From NCBI GenBank assembly GCA_018873245.2, contig JAEMBT020000002.1:2394001-2458000 (forward strand): a stretch of DNA of 64,000 nucleotides, given 5' to 3'. The translations under genes were made by a program, and so were the position numbers. Positions 1-10,242 of this stretch are shown here, in pieces (position 1 is the stretch's first letter; each line of letters begins with the position of its first letter). The notes under the pieces were generated by a model. It saw nothing but the letters and a program-made list of their open reading frames with translations. It was not told where the DNA came from and ran no database searches. Origin of the DNA: Archegozetes longisetosus. Lineage: Eukaryota > Arthropoda > Arachnida > Sarcoptiformes > Trhypochthoniidae.

Positions 1-7
1 TCTTGTC

Positions 8-15
8 TATAAAAG
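8..15 (+). promoter_or_regulatory. TATA box of the serpin gene
   Basis: The octamer TATAAAAG lies about 95 bases upstream of the serpin ATG at 110, a distance that leaves room for a transcription start near 35-45 and a 5' UTR of roughly 70 bases. The match to the core TATA element is exact. Assignment as a promoter is inferred from position only. Confidence 0.5.
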
Positions 16-109
16 AGTTACTATCAGGAAGCTTTTCAGTTGATTTTTAAAGTTTGGAAAGTTTTGACTATTAATAAGTATAATAATATTATCTGTCATT
101 TATTCAAAA

Positions 110-1523
110 ATGTTTAGATGTGTTGTAACAATATTTTTGACTTTATTAATAACAGTGAAATCCCAAAAAAGTCTAATCGATAGTAATAATAAACTAGCGA
201 TTGATTTATTAAATGTTTTCCCTACTGATGACAATAATTTTTTCTCACCTCTAAGTATAAGCTCATCACTACTCATGCTATTGAATGGTGCGAATGGTAT
301 CACAGAAAAAGAGCTGCAAGATCTTCTCAATGTTGAGGATAAATGTAATTATGAATTAAATCTCATTTTATCACTTTATCTGAATATGTATTTCGAAAAT
401 TTTTATAACAGCAAAACTCGACTCAATTAACAAAGATATGAAAAATATATTGAGATCGATAGCAGAGAAAGACAGTAATAAGTTGATAGCTAGGTTAGCA
501 AATCTTATACTCGTATCAAATGCTTTTCCGCTGAATAATAGTTATCAGAACTTGGTGAGGGATAACTTTGACTCGACTATAGAATCGGTTGACTTTGCGC
601 AAAATTCTGCTAAAATCACTAAAGACATCAACGACTGGGTTTCAGAGAAAACTAGTGGTAAAATCAACCAATTATTCAAAGAGAACTTAACTGGTGATAC
701 GCTCATGGTTTTGGCGAATGCCATATATTTTAAGGGATTATGGAAACACCCGTTCAATAGTGAGAATACAGCTAAAAATGACTTCTACAATATGGGAAAT
801 GGAAATCCAGTTAAAGTTGATATGATGTTAACCAGAGAAGGATTTAGGCTTATGTCAGACAGTGAACTGAATGCTAGGCTTCTGGAGTTGCCGTTCAGCT
901 CTGGTAGCAATATGTCTATGATTATTGTAAGTGGACTTTAAGGGTACTTTCAGTAGATTTCACAGCTCTTTCAGTAAATATTTGAGATTTTTAGATAATT
1001 CAAAAATCATCTTTAATTTTTTGGCTAGCTCTTACCGGATCAGATCAACGGTTTGGATGATCTGACAAAAAGACTGACGTTAAATGTTCTGAATCAGAAA
1101 ATTTCGTTAATTAAGAGAGTGAAAGAAGCCAGCACTAAAGTATTATTACCAAAGTTTAAGTTAGAAACTGGTAATAAAGTTAATGAAAAAGTATCTAAGT
1201 GACTAAACCATTAATAAAATCAAATTCCAACAGAATATGGATTGAGAGAATCGCTCGAAAGTCTGGGAGTGAAAAGCTTGTTTCAAGATTCTGCTGATCT
1301 TTCAGGCATTAATGGAAACAACAATATGAAAATTTCGAAGGTAATACATCGAGCTTCCATACAGATTGATGAAGAAGGGGCTGAAGCGGAGGGTGGCACT
1401 GGAGTCGTTAGTGTAAACAAGATTTCCAAAGAAATACGAATTGACAGACCATTCTTATTTCTAATTGTTGATAATACTAACGATCTTATTGCGTTTTTAG
1501 GACAAGTCAGGAAACTTTTGTAA
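110..1523 (+). CDS. Secreted serpin (serine protease inhibitor), four exons
   Basis: Exons 110-344, 436-926, 1029-1170 and 1234-1523 join in frame (introns 91, 102 and 63 nt, all GT-AG) to about 385 aa, normal serpin length. Residues 1-19 are a signal peptide (MFRCVVTIFLTLLITVKSQ). Family blocks follow in order: NNFFSPLSISSSL near the N-terminus, the FP-N-Y / VESVDF region, VLANAIYFKGLWKHPF, the MSMIILLPDQINGLDDL strand, PKFKLETEY, and a C-terminal DRPFLFLIVDN. The reactive-centre loop begins EEGAEAEGGTG; counting from the hinge Glu as P17 places Lys at P1 (VNK-ISK), suggesting a trypsin-like target. Odd points: P11 is Glu rather than a small residue and the segment after P1 is one residue shorter than in alpha-1-antitrypsin. 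Serpins trap proteases by loop insertion; an inhibitory role is inferred, not certain. Confidence 0.93.
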
Positions 1524-1529
1524 TTCAAT

Positions 1530-2370
1530 GAGATCTATTTAAAAATTTTTAATAAGTATTTTCATTTCTGACTATTAAGACTCTAAAAGGGATCAAAATT
1601 GGTTCAGTCGTTGGTTGATATTAAAACTAGTTTTAAGCACATCTGTTAATTTATTTACAAGATATTCGATATTTACTAGAATTCTGCAATTAATCAGTTA
1701 GAGCTTAAAACTTATGTTTTGTTCTGACTGTTGGAAAATTATCAGTAAATCAAAAAACTTTAATTATGTTACTATCAAAAATACTTGATCTTGAGAAGTA
1801 ACATATTATATGAGTAATATAGCTAATTTAAACAAATAGCATTTATGCCATTTGCACATTCTTAAGCCAAACATATGGTTTATGTGCAAAATTGATTTTG
1901 CACTAAATTTGACACAATTAGGAAAGGATAACTTCTGAAATGATGTATTGGTGTTTTCTGAGTTCATGTTTTGTTAAATATTCTTTAGTTTCATGTGCAA
2001 ACTATAATTCTTCGAATTACGTATATTAAGTTTCATATTACCATAATTGAACTGAACCGTAATGCTGATAAAACAAAGAAATTTTGAAAAAGTCTTAATC
2101 AAAGTTGAATCATATAGAGGGTCATTACTAATCAATAATTCAAGTAACGAATCAAAGGTTGAAGAGCTTATTAAACGTAAAATTAGCTTTCAAACTTGTT
2201 TTTGAGTCAAGGTTGAGTCAAAATTTTATTGTCAAGTAAAATAAGTGGTGTTTTTTCATTTATTTATACGTATGAATTATTAAATGCATAAAAATGGGGT
2301 TTTTGAATGGTATCCACTGGAGAAACGATCAATCAATTGCTGAAATCGAAAAATATTTAATTGTATTTTT
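1530..2370. other. Intergenic, no gene seen
   Basis: AT-rich sequence between the serpin stop and a decayed Tc1 transposase. A small imperfect repeat of gcaaaattgattttgcac is visible near 1888; otherwise nothing supportable. Confidence 0.5.
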
Positions 2371-2379
2371 TCTTTTAGA

Positions 2380-3235
2380 TGGTTATGTGTGTAGATACAG
2401 CATATGCGCTAAATCGAGATAAAAAATGTGTCGATAAGTGAATAGTCTGCTACTAAAAGATAGGTCTGACAAAAGTCAAAGCGAAGACAGGCTGTCCTCG
2501 AGCTACAACCGAAGATTAGAATTTCGATATTATATTTCAAAGATAGAAAATCTTTTCGGAAAACTTAATGATATCAAAAATCTAAGTGAACCCACGATTT
2601 CAGAGAAAACAACTTTTATGCTTGTGTGTCACGAGAAAAGGTCACTGAGTGCCGGACACAGAGCCCTGAGATTGCATTTCGCGAAAGAGTATATAAATTT
2701 CTATCAATGGAACCGAGCAATATTTGGTGATGAAAGCTGTTTTTAAACGGGTTCTGCACTGCGCACTATAGTCAGGCAGAACACCATTTGGCGAGCGTTA
2801 TATCAAAACTATAGCTAATTCCGGCAGAAGTACAGCGTCAGTCTTCGGTAATGTATGCGGACAAATTGGAATCTCTTATTAGGATCGAAGGTAGATTTGA
2901 TAGTGAGAGATATATTGATATATTAGATGGTGTGGTCTTGCTTTTCATCGAAGAGTTTATAAATGACAATCTTTTCCATCAAGATAATTCTCCTATCCGT
3001 ATTGTTAGAAATTAGTTTAAAAGGAACTTCACACCTGACCAATTAATTCAAACATCACTTAAATCTCTAGATATCAACCCAATAGAGAATGTATGGGAAA
3101 GACAGAAAATAAGGGTTTCAGAGGATGGTATTTATGCAAATGAAAATGATTTGTGGCTATCAGTAAGCGAGGCATGGACTGAAATGCAAGGTAATTATAA
3201 TAAATGTTGTAAATTCAATGCCGGATAGACATAAC
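2380..3235 (+). pseudogene. Decayed Tc1-like transposase
   Basis: Pieces of a Tc1/mariner transposase are readable in shifting frames. The segment 2438-2746 ends in AKEYINFYQWNRAIFGDESCF, matching the Tc1 block around the first catalytic Asp (FSDES-F). Downstream fragments include LFHQDNSPI (second Asp) near 2970 and SLDINPIENVWE (catalytic Glu region) near 3070-3100. Upstream, near 2405-2520, remnants of the paired-type HTH and the GCPRATT-like linker can be read with stops. Multiple stops and frameshifts make it non-functional. I could not identify matching terminal repeats. It is the oldest-looking Tc1 copy in the window. Confidence 0.8.
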
Positions 3236-3665
3236 CATATCATTGCTAATGACAGAGGACATACTAACTTATAAGTACTAACTTGTATGTTTATATTAAT
3301 AAAAGATTAAGTTTACTTTGATAGTCATTCAAATAAAAGTTATTTTAAAAGTAAATAGACTTATAATCATATTTTTTAAAACTTTCACTCATTATATGGT
3401 AATATGGAACTTACTGTACACAACAGTATACGTTTAAAATCTGAGATTTCAGTAAATTTGGGTTTTCCGACCCATTTATTGATTAAGTACAAAAGAAAGA
3501 TTAAATACTAATTTAAAACAAAGTTCCATATTTTCATTTGTAAAAATAAAAATATATAATTAAATTCATTCATAAATACTTTTAATATTAATCAAACTTA
3601 AGTAACTTAATTTTTTATATTAGATTGCATTTTTATGAAAATAATTTTATATTCCGCATAAAGTA

Positions 3666-3808
3666 CAGTAAGCACATTATGTCCGGTAACACAGTCAAAA
3701 GTACTTTCTTAAACTTATATCACTTTTGATAATAAAATGAAGGCTAAAGGATTAGTGGAACATTTTTTAAAAATTATGACTGCGTTACCGGATATAATGT
3801 GCTTACTG
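3666..3808. mobile_element. 143-bp Tc1/mariner-type MITE with TA target duplication
   Basis: The ends are inverted repeats: the left end starts CAGTAAGCACATTATGTCCG and the right end is its reverse complement, with about two mismatches over 31 bases. Both ends are flanked by TA (3664-3665 and 3809-3810), the target duplication of Tc1/mariner transposons. The interior of about 80 bases is AT-rich and has no coding capacity, so it must have been moved by a transposase supplied elsewhere. Confidence 0.85.
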
Positions 3809-3814
3809 TACTCT

Positions 3815-4610
3815 GTAGTAAGAGATAGTGGTTTATATCAATTATGATGTTTAGCATGTTATTGATATCGTCTTTATAGAGGTAATTTTTTTCAAACTTT
3901 TAATAAAATTTCCATTTAATGATTTAAACTCGCTTAAAGTTATTATTTATTATAAATAACTAATTAATAGTTTGATATAATGTATATATACCTATTATGA
4001 GAATACCACACATTTCTTGAAAGTTTAAAATCGGATATAATAAATACGACAAATTTTATAATCGTTTGGATCATTTCAGCAGCGTTTTAGTGTTCTAAGG
4101 TTGAAATTTAATTATGTTTTTATGATTTCCCCCTAAGAATTTTTCCGTTTCTGAGAAACTAAATTTTCTTATCCTATAGAATGATAAAAATGAAGGCATG
4201 AAATATTACAGAAAGATTCTACTATTTCATTTAATTGATTCAATTTTCAAAAATTTATTTACATTAGTATGTTTACTGCTTTTTCTCTGCAGTTAACAAA
4301 GTTTAGTGACTCTTGGGCTCAAAGTATGAACTACGCAACATTGAAAATTGTGAGAATGAGTAATAAATTAGAAGGTAGTTATCTCTTGATCTGACAATTT
4401 GATCATATCCTGAAACTTTGAGATATAGTTATTTAAAGTTCGGACTATCTTTTTCAATATAACCAACTACAAGCATTAGTCGAGCGAACAACTCATATAT
4501 AATTTTTATTTCAAGTTCGCTTTGAATTCTGAAAATCAAGATCCCAGAATTTGACAGCATCTAGAAAAGTTTTAGATGAAATAAGGAATTTTGACTTTAT
4601 TTTTTCATAT
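3815..4610. other. Intergenic, AT-rich, no feature seen
   Basis: No open frame, repeat or recognisable site was found between the small MITE and the foldback element. Confidence 0.4.
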
Positions 4611-4617
4611 CCTATAG

Positions 4618-5703
4618 TAATAAAGGAGGACTGGAAACTGGGTTGTAACCGGGTAGGGTCATTTTAGGTCACCAATACACCCCCTTGGATGGTCTGATGA
4701 TGTAGCAAAATATTAAATCTTAGTTATGTATAGTTTGGAGCAGTAGGATTTATTGTTACTTTTTTATAATATAATCTATGGAGAAATGGAAGTTTTCAAG
4801 GTGAGTAGGGAACGACTTGATCCCCTTGTCCCCTTGCGAACGAAATGAGACTTATACTGTGTTGAGGGGAAAGGCTTGAATTTTTTGAGTAAAGATCGGA
4901 ATGACATTATAATCAGTGGAGAAGCCAGTAAGGGCCTAGGCCCCCAAAAATAAATCTGGAAAATCCTAAACTAGCTATTAAATGAAAACAAAAATTCATT
5001 TTAAATAGAAGTGAACTTTACTCAAGTTTCAATTACTGTATCAGAGTATTACTATTTCAGAATTGTATTGATGTAGCATTAAAATTCATACTATTTATAC
5101 TTTTTACAAATCTTTAAAATTTTGCCCTGTCATTCGAAAATTTCTGTCTTCGCCATTGATTATAACTCTGACCTATCGAACTAATCGAACAAAGTTGACC
5201 CATGCTTTCTATAAAATTCAAATTGCAGTTATGGTGCTCTTGAATAATTACTATGACAAATCCTATAGTAAATGTTAATAAACCATATAACTACATATAA
5301 ATATTTACTATAGTACTTTGCGTAGTGATTCTTCAACTATAACTACAATTTTAATTTATAGAAAACGTGGGAAAACTTTGCTCGATCAGTTTGATAGATG
5401 AGTTGGAATCTCATTCCTATCCTTGCTCAGAAAATAGATTCAAGCCTTCCTCTTAAATATAACATAAGTCTGATCTCGTTCGCAAGGGGTCAAGGGGATC
5501 AAATCGTTATTTGAAAACTCCCATTTCTCCATAAATTCCATTATAAAAATGTGATAATAAATCCTGTTATTCCTAAACTATACATAACTAAGATTTAATA
5601 TTTGTTCACATCATCAGATTATCCAAGGGGTGTATTGGTGATATCAAATCACTCCATCCAGTTACAACCCAGAGTTTCTCTTCTTCCTTTATTTGACTGT
5701 AGG
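4618..5703. mobile_element. Foldback (long inverted repeat) element, about 1.1 kb
   Basis: Two arms pair over most of the element: left-arm landmarks such as ACCAATACACCCCCTTGGAT (4670-4690), the CCCCTTGCGAACGA block (4831-4846) and the AAGGCTTGAA block return as reverse complements around 5620-5640, 5480-5490 and 5430-5440. Removing the nested hAT MITE (4914-5158), the pairing continues inward to a small central loop near 5290. Ends read CCTATAGT(A)ATAAAGG on the left and its near-complement on the right. No coding capacity. Divergence between arms is about 15-20% by eye, so the element is old. Confidence 0.75.
4914..5158. mobile_element. hAT-type MITE nested in the foldback left arm
   Basis: A 245-bp insertion starting CAGTGGAGAAGCCAG and ending with the complement of CAATGGCGAAGACAG. 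These ends match the hAT-type CAGTGGCG-AAGCCAG pattern. It is flanked by an 8-bp duplication, ATTATAAT (4906-4913) and ATTATAAC (5159-5166), 7 of 8 identical, as expected for hAT transposases. The host foldback arm pairs across the insertion, so the order of events is foldback first, hAT second. Confidence 0.75.
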
Positions 5704-5826
5704 ATTTGACAAGTTGATAACTAACAAAAACACTGAATCTAGCTGAAAAATCAATCTGACTTTCGGACTAAAAATGATACCTTCAAAGTATAGAAAAAGT
5801 GATTAATTTCGTTTAACAGTAAACTA

Positions 5827-7371
5827 CAGTGCCGGAAAGAATCAAAACACGAGATAAAATATTTTGATAACTTCTTAAAGGATTTAAAAACTTGAATGAA
5901 ATTTTACACACAGCTGTTAAATAGATTAAGAAAGAATTCCACTAAATCCCAATAGACTTTCTGTAGTGTTGTCCAAGTAATAACCGAAAACCTGATTTTA
6001 AAGTAGGAAATAAACATAACACGTGCTGATGAACAACCAAATTAACTATAAGTATCGGAGATCTTACTTTAGATTTTGAGAATTTCAGTATAGTAAGAGT
6101 CGAAAGTTGAAATATAAATAATTTTAAAACAAATTTATCAATAAAAAATTATCTATTATGCCTCGCGGCAAATATTTAACTGATTTTGAGCGTGGCCAAA
6201 TTCTTGCCTATTGTGATCAAAAGATGAGCCCGACGGACATCGATCGGAAAATTGGGCGTTCTCGATCAACCGCGAGCAGATTTCTATTAGATCCCGATAA
6301 TTATGGCAGAAAAAGGAGCCCCGGAAGGCGCTCGTCACTATCCGATCGGGCCGTCCGCCACATATTGAGACACGCCAGCGGTGGTAATTTATCAGCAGCT
6401 CAAATAAAAGCAAAAAATAATGTCAATTTATCAACAAGAAGAGTTCGACAAATCATATCATCTTCAAAAAATTTGAAATACCAGAAGAAAGCGCCTAAAT
6501 TGAAAAAAAACCACATTCAGGCACAGGTTCTCTGGGCCGAAAAGTATGTTTCCTGGACCAAAAATTGGCGAAAAGTTCTTTTCAGTGATGAAAAGAAATT
6601 CAATTTAGATGGTCCAGATGGTAATAAATACTACTGGCACGATGTCAGACGAGAACCGCAATACTTTTCAAAAGGGTCGCAAGCGGTGGTTCGGTGATGG
6701 TCTGGGCCGCGTTCGGGTACGGTGGAAAAACTGAAATAGTTTTTCTGGAAGGTAGGTCAGACTCAGAAACATATATAAATCTCCTGGAAAATCACTTGAT
6801 ACCGAATGGTAACCTTATTGGTGGCTCGAACCGGATTTTCCAGCAGGATAATTCTTCAATTCATTCATCTTATGCAGTCAAAAACTGGTTCGAGGACCAA
6901 GAGCTTCAGGTTCTAGAGTGGCCATCAATTAGCCCTGATCTTAACTCTATAGAGAACCTATGGGGTATACTCGTTCGGCTGGTTTACCCAAATGGCCGGC
7001 AATATGATAATGTCTCCGAACTCAAAATTGCTATATTGGCCGCCTGGTTGCGAATCGAGTTAAATACACTTCGAAAATTGACCAATTCTATGCCTAAACG
7101 TTTAATTCAAGTGCTCAAGAATAATGGAAAAAATTAATTACTGAACAATATTTTCAATTAAAAACTTGAAAGCGCGTTATGTTTATTTCCAAACTTATTT
7201 TAAGCTTTTGGCTTATTAGTTGTGATATTTTATTGGATTCAAGCGCAGTATTTAATCAAACATTTTTCTTATACAAATTTCGATTTTTATTTCAAATTTC
7301 ATACTTATATCACTTATATTAAAATTTTTATTTGAAAAGTTCATAGCGTGTTTTGATTCTTTCCTGTACTG
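5827..7371 (+). mobile_element. Tc1-like transposon, 1545 bp, nearly intact
   Basis: Terminal inverted repeats CAGTGCCGGAAAGAATCAAA / complement of CAGTACAGGAAAGAATCAAA bound the element and continue to AACACG. Both ends abut TA (5825-5826 and 7372-7373). A single transposase gene (6158-7137) on the plus strand fills the middle, with about 330 bp of 5' and 230 bp of 3' non-coding sequence. The near-identical ends and a transposase broken at just one place indicate recent activity. Confidence 0.9.
6158..7137 (+). pseudogene. Tc1 transposase (D34E) with one frameshift
   Basis: Two overlapping frames make one transposase of about 326 aa, the usual Tc1 length. The first (6158-6697) starts MPRGKYLTDFERGQIL and holds the HTH domains, an AT-hook-like GRKRSPGRR linker and the first catalytic Asp in LFSDEKKF. 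The second frame continues at GGSVMVWAAFGYGG (6685 on) with the second Asp in FQQDNSSIH and the Glu in DLNSIENLWG; 34 residues separate them, the D34E spacing of Tc1. The break falls at the AAAAGGG run near 6670-6676 and needs a -1 shift. It is either a real one-base deletion or a sequence error; the site is not a canonical slippery heptamer. Everything else needed for cut-and-paste at TA looks present. Confidence 0.9.
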
Positions 7372-7410
7372 TAGATTCATATTTGAATAAATAAGTAATT
7401 TATTCTTAAT

Positions 7411-7926
7411 TTAAGCACTGTTTCCCGTGGCTACGACTTCTTTTCTGATCAAATAGGCGAACACAAAGGCTAAAATTGTAGCGATTAAGTTGCTAACTGC
7501 TGGCCAAATCTGTACAGTCACGAAATTAGCTGTTGTGTTCAAAGCCATGAATACACCATATATTATAGTTAGTACTAGATTCTCTTTTAAAGCTCCGGTT
7601 AATCCAATAATATATACCATTATTGAAAGAACTGAAATTAAAGCCACTATAATAAGTGTCGTTCCTGAAAAATTCAAGTTTTCATTCTTTGAATAAGATT
7701 TGAACCAGAAACATGTTTACTTAACTTTTTAGTTGAATAAGGGAGAGATAAAAATCTGACACTCACCCTCATTATCTGGATATTCTTCCGGTTTTTTATC
7801 CACTTGACTTAGGAATACAATTGACGTTATAATTAGAAAAATAGCTCCAATAAGAGCCGTAGTTTGTAAACAAACTAAGGCAATCTTGACTCCGTGAAAA
7901 AATCTACTTCTTGTACCTAAAGGCAT
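7411..7926 (-). CDS. Small four-helix membrane protein (tetraspan family member 1)
   Basis: Exon 1 7926-7767 and exon 2 7664-7411 join in phase 1 across a 102-nt GT-AG intron to 137 aa. Exon 1 encodes a basic start (MPLGTRSRFF) and TM1 (about residues 12-42). Exon 2 encodes three helices: TM2 TTLIIVALISVLSIMVYIIG, TM3 after a short charged turn (ALKENLVLTIIYGVFMAL), and TM4 (LIATILAFVFAYLIRK), followed by a short tail. The TM2/TM3 motif GL-xx-A-x-KE-xx-L-xx-IYG and the TM4 motif LAFVFAY recur in other genes between 33.9 and 64 kb. No signal peptide or catalytic motif. Function unknown; the topology resembles LAPTM4-like and DUF4728-like arthropod proteins, which is only a suggestion. Confidence 0.8.
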
Positions 7927-7929
7927 TTT

Positions 7930-8550
7930 TGTCTCGGATTCAATTTACCGATTTATGGTGAAAACTTGAGAATTGTATTAGATATCTGCTCAAAAAATCA
8001 AAAGTCGAGAACATTTCGAGAGTTGTAGTACAGTCAAGTATTGCGATTTCTCTTGGATCAGCAAAATGTACGTTTGTTATATACTTATACAATACAACCA
8101 AGTCTGTTAATAGTAAACACACTATCAAGTAAAAACCTGCTTGTAGTGAGTACTATGCCGAACATAAGCTTCATAAAAGCTATACTGTAATGTGCGGTTA
8201 TTTTGAAATCCGGGTTATAATAATGCTTTAGGGTTCATTAAACCTTTCACTATAAAAAGAGTCGATAAGAGAGTGCATAAATGTTCTTATCAATCTACCT
8301 ATGGCTCTTAGTGTCATAAAAATGGCTCATATCTTATTATGAACTAGAACATTTGGGCACTAATTAGTCAAATCTTATTTTCAAATTAATTGTCATCATC
8401 ACTTATTAATATCTTAATAGTTTTTCATTATTACAAACCATTGTGTGATTTAAAACTCTAACATTCAAATTTTTAGTGAAAAATCAAGATTTATGTTAAT
8501 TCATCGATTAATTTATAGAAATACTTTAAGCTTATCTCTATATATTGGAG
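7930..8550. other. Intergenic, no gene seen
   Basis: Upstream flank of the minus-strand tetraspan gene. A 62-codon frame on the minus strand (7940-8128) has no family resemblance and is not called. Confidence 0.4.
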
Positions 8551-8552
8551 TG

Positions 8553-9393
8553 AAGTTACGAAACGGGGTCATAATTATTTTAACCTTGTGTACATTTTTT
8601 GAATCAGTATTGAGAGATGAATTTGAATATAAAATTTCAGACTCGAGGTGCTCATTTAACGCAATTTTCACTTAGGTTAAATCACGTGCGTGAATACTTA
8701 ACTATTTTACGTAGAAAATTCTCATTTTTGATGTTAAAATTAAATTTAATTATGTATTACCAGAGGACTCTATTGAAAAAATAGCTTCTCTCTCCTATAA
8801 AATTCCATTATAAACGTTCATTTGATAACTTGTAAATTTGGGACCTACAAGTATGGATTATTCGTACCTCAAAACCTCTAAATATTAATTTTCAGAAACA
8901 AACCGTTAGGTGGCGTATACTATATTAAAGCCGGATTCCATTTACTCTGAGTCGAATAGTCAATAGTGGGCGTATGTTTTGGTTGGGCGTGTCATTGAAG
9001 CTCAAACTTCATTTACGCTATCTACTCTTGATAATTACTAAGAAAATATATATGATAATCATGAAACCAATGGCCATTTGGAGAAAGATTAAAATTAAAA
9101 GCAATTTTAGTTTATCGGACATAAATATCGGAAATGAGGTTGGAACATCGATTGTAGCGCATGGTTCGGTTCAGCTCACCTGGCTGAGATGATCGATACC
9201 ACATTCGACTAGATCAGTTGAGGGATCGATAAATTATCACCAAAACAAAAATTTTTGAAAATTGATAAAAGTGGACGTAACTTTTTTAAATGAGCACCTC
9301 GAGTCTGAAATTTTATATTCAAATTCATCTCTCAATACTGATTCAGAAAATTATATAAAGTTAAAATAATTATGGCTCCTTTTCGTAACCCCA
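8553..9393. repeat. Long inverted repeat, arms of about 110 bp
   Basis: The left arm 8553-8661 and the right arm 9284-9393 are reverse complements with few mismatches. The most exact block runs from GAATCAGTATTGAGAGATGA on the left through GACTCGAGGTGCTCATTT. Arms are separated by about 620 bp of AT-rich DNA without a supportable gene. No clear target duplication was found, so whether this is a MITE-like element or another foldback is open. Confidence 0.75.
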
Positions 9394-9399
9394 CACGGT

Positions 9400-10240
9400 A
9401 ATTGTAGTGCGTGATCATCACTCGTAGTTTCTAGTCAGCAAAATTTCAGTCATGTAACGGAAACACTAAATTTTGAAATGGCTCTTCATAAGATAATTTA
9501 TTTCCTTTCAGCCATTGTATTTCTGAAAGATTCTATCTGCTATTGATTTTACTCAACATAAGCTTTAATTTGATATCCATATTGGCTTCGTGGCCGACTA
9601 AGCCAAATCTGATTAAGTCCTTTTACAAATATTTGAGGCTAATACACTTAGTGTTGCTAGTTATCACATATACAATTTTCATTGAAGTCCCAGCCAGATA
9701 GCAGGGAATGTTTTTGAGCGAAATGTTAAATGATGATTTATATTCAGTGTTGTAATACAAATCTGAATAGTGATGTTATCTACAAAAATAGAACTTTCGA
9801 ACAGTGAAAATTTATTACTTAATGCCTTTGCTTATCTGGTTTATTATTGGTCATATATCATAAAATGAGAAAATATCACGTCATAATAAATGACTCTAAC
9901 TTTGGTGGTATTTATCATTTTAACATAAGTTAAAAATATAAGTTAACATCAATACTTAATAATTTTGTTGAATTATTTCAAACATTTACTTGTTTATTAA
10001 TTTTTTTAAGTTCTAATATAAAATTGTCATAATATAAGATAATAAAAATATAAACCTTTCAGTGTGAATCTATCGCTGACCTAAATTAAATGAATGTTTA
10101 TGTGAGATTGCATTACGTCTTTGGTGCCATTGGTAAAAATTTATTAGGTAACTAAAATATACCATTATAATTCAATAGAATTTTAAATGTTTACTTAATA
10201 TTTACTAGAAAGACTTTACTTAACTAGTTTGGAAGTATTG
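9400..10240. other. Intergenic, no feature seen
   Basis: AT-rich flank upstream of the GT31 gene with no readable gene or repeat. Confidence 0.4.
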
Positions 10241-10242
10241 TG

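Noticed and set aside
6668-6697. Programmed -1 frameshift in the Tc1 transposase
   Set aside because: The site TCA AAA GGG is not a canonical slippery heptamer, Tc1 transposases are made from one frame, and no downstream structure is obvious. A single-base deletion or sequence error is simpler.
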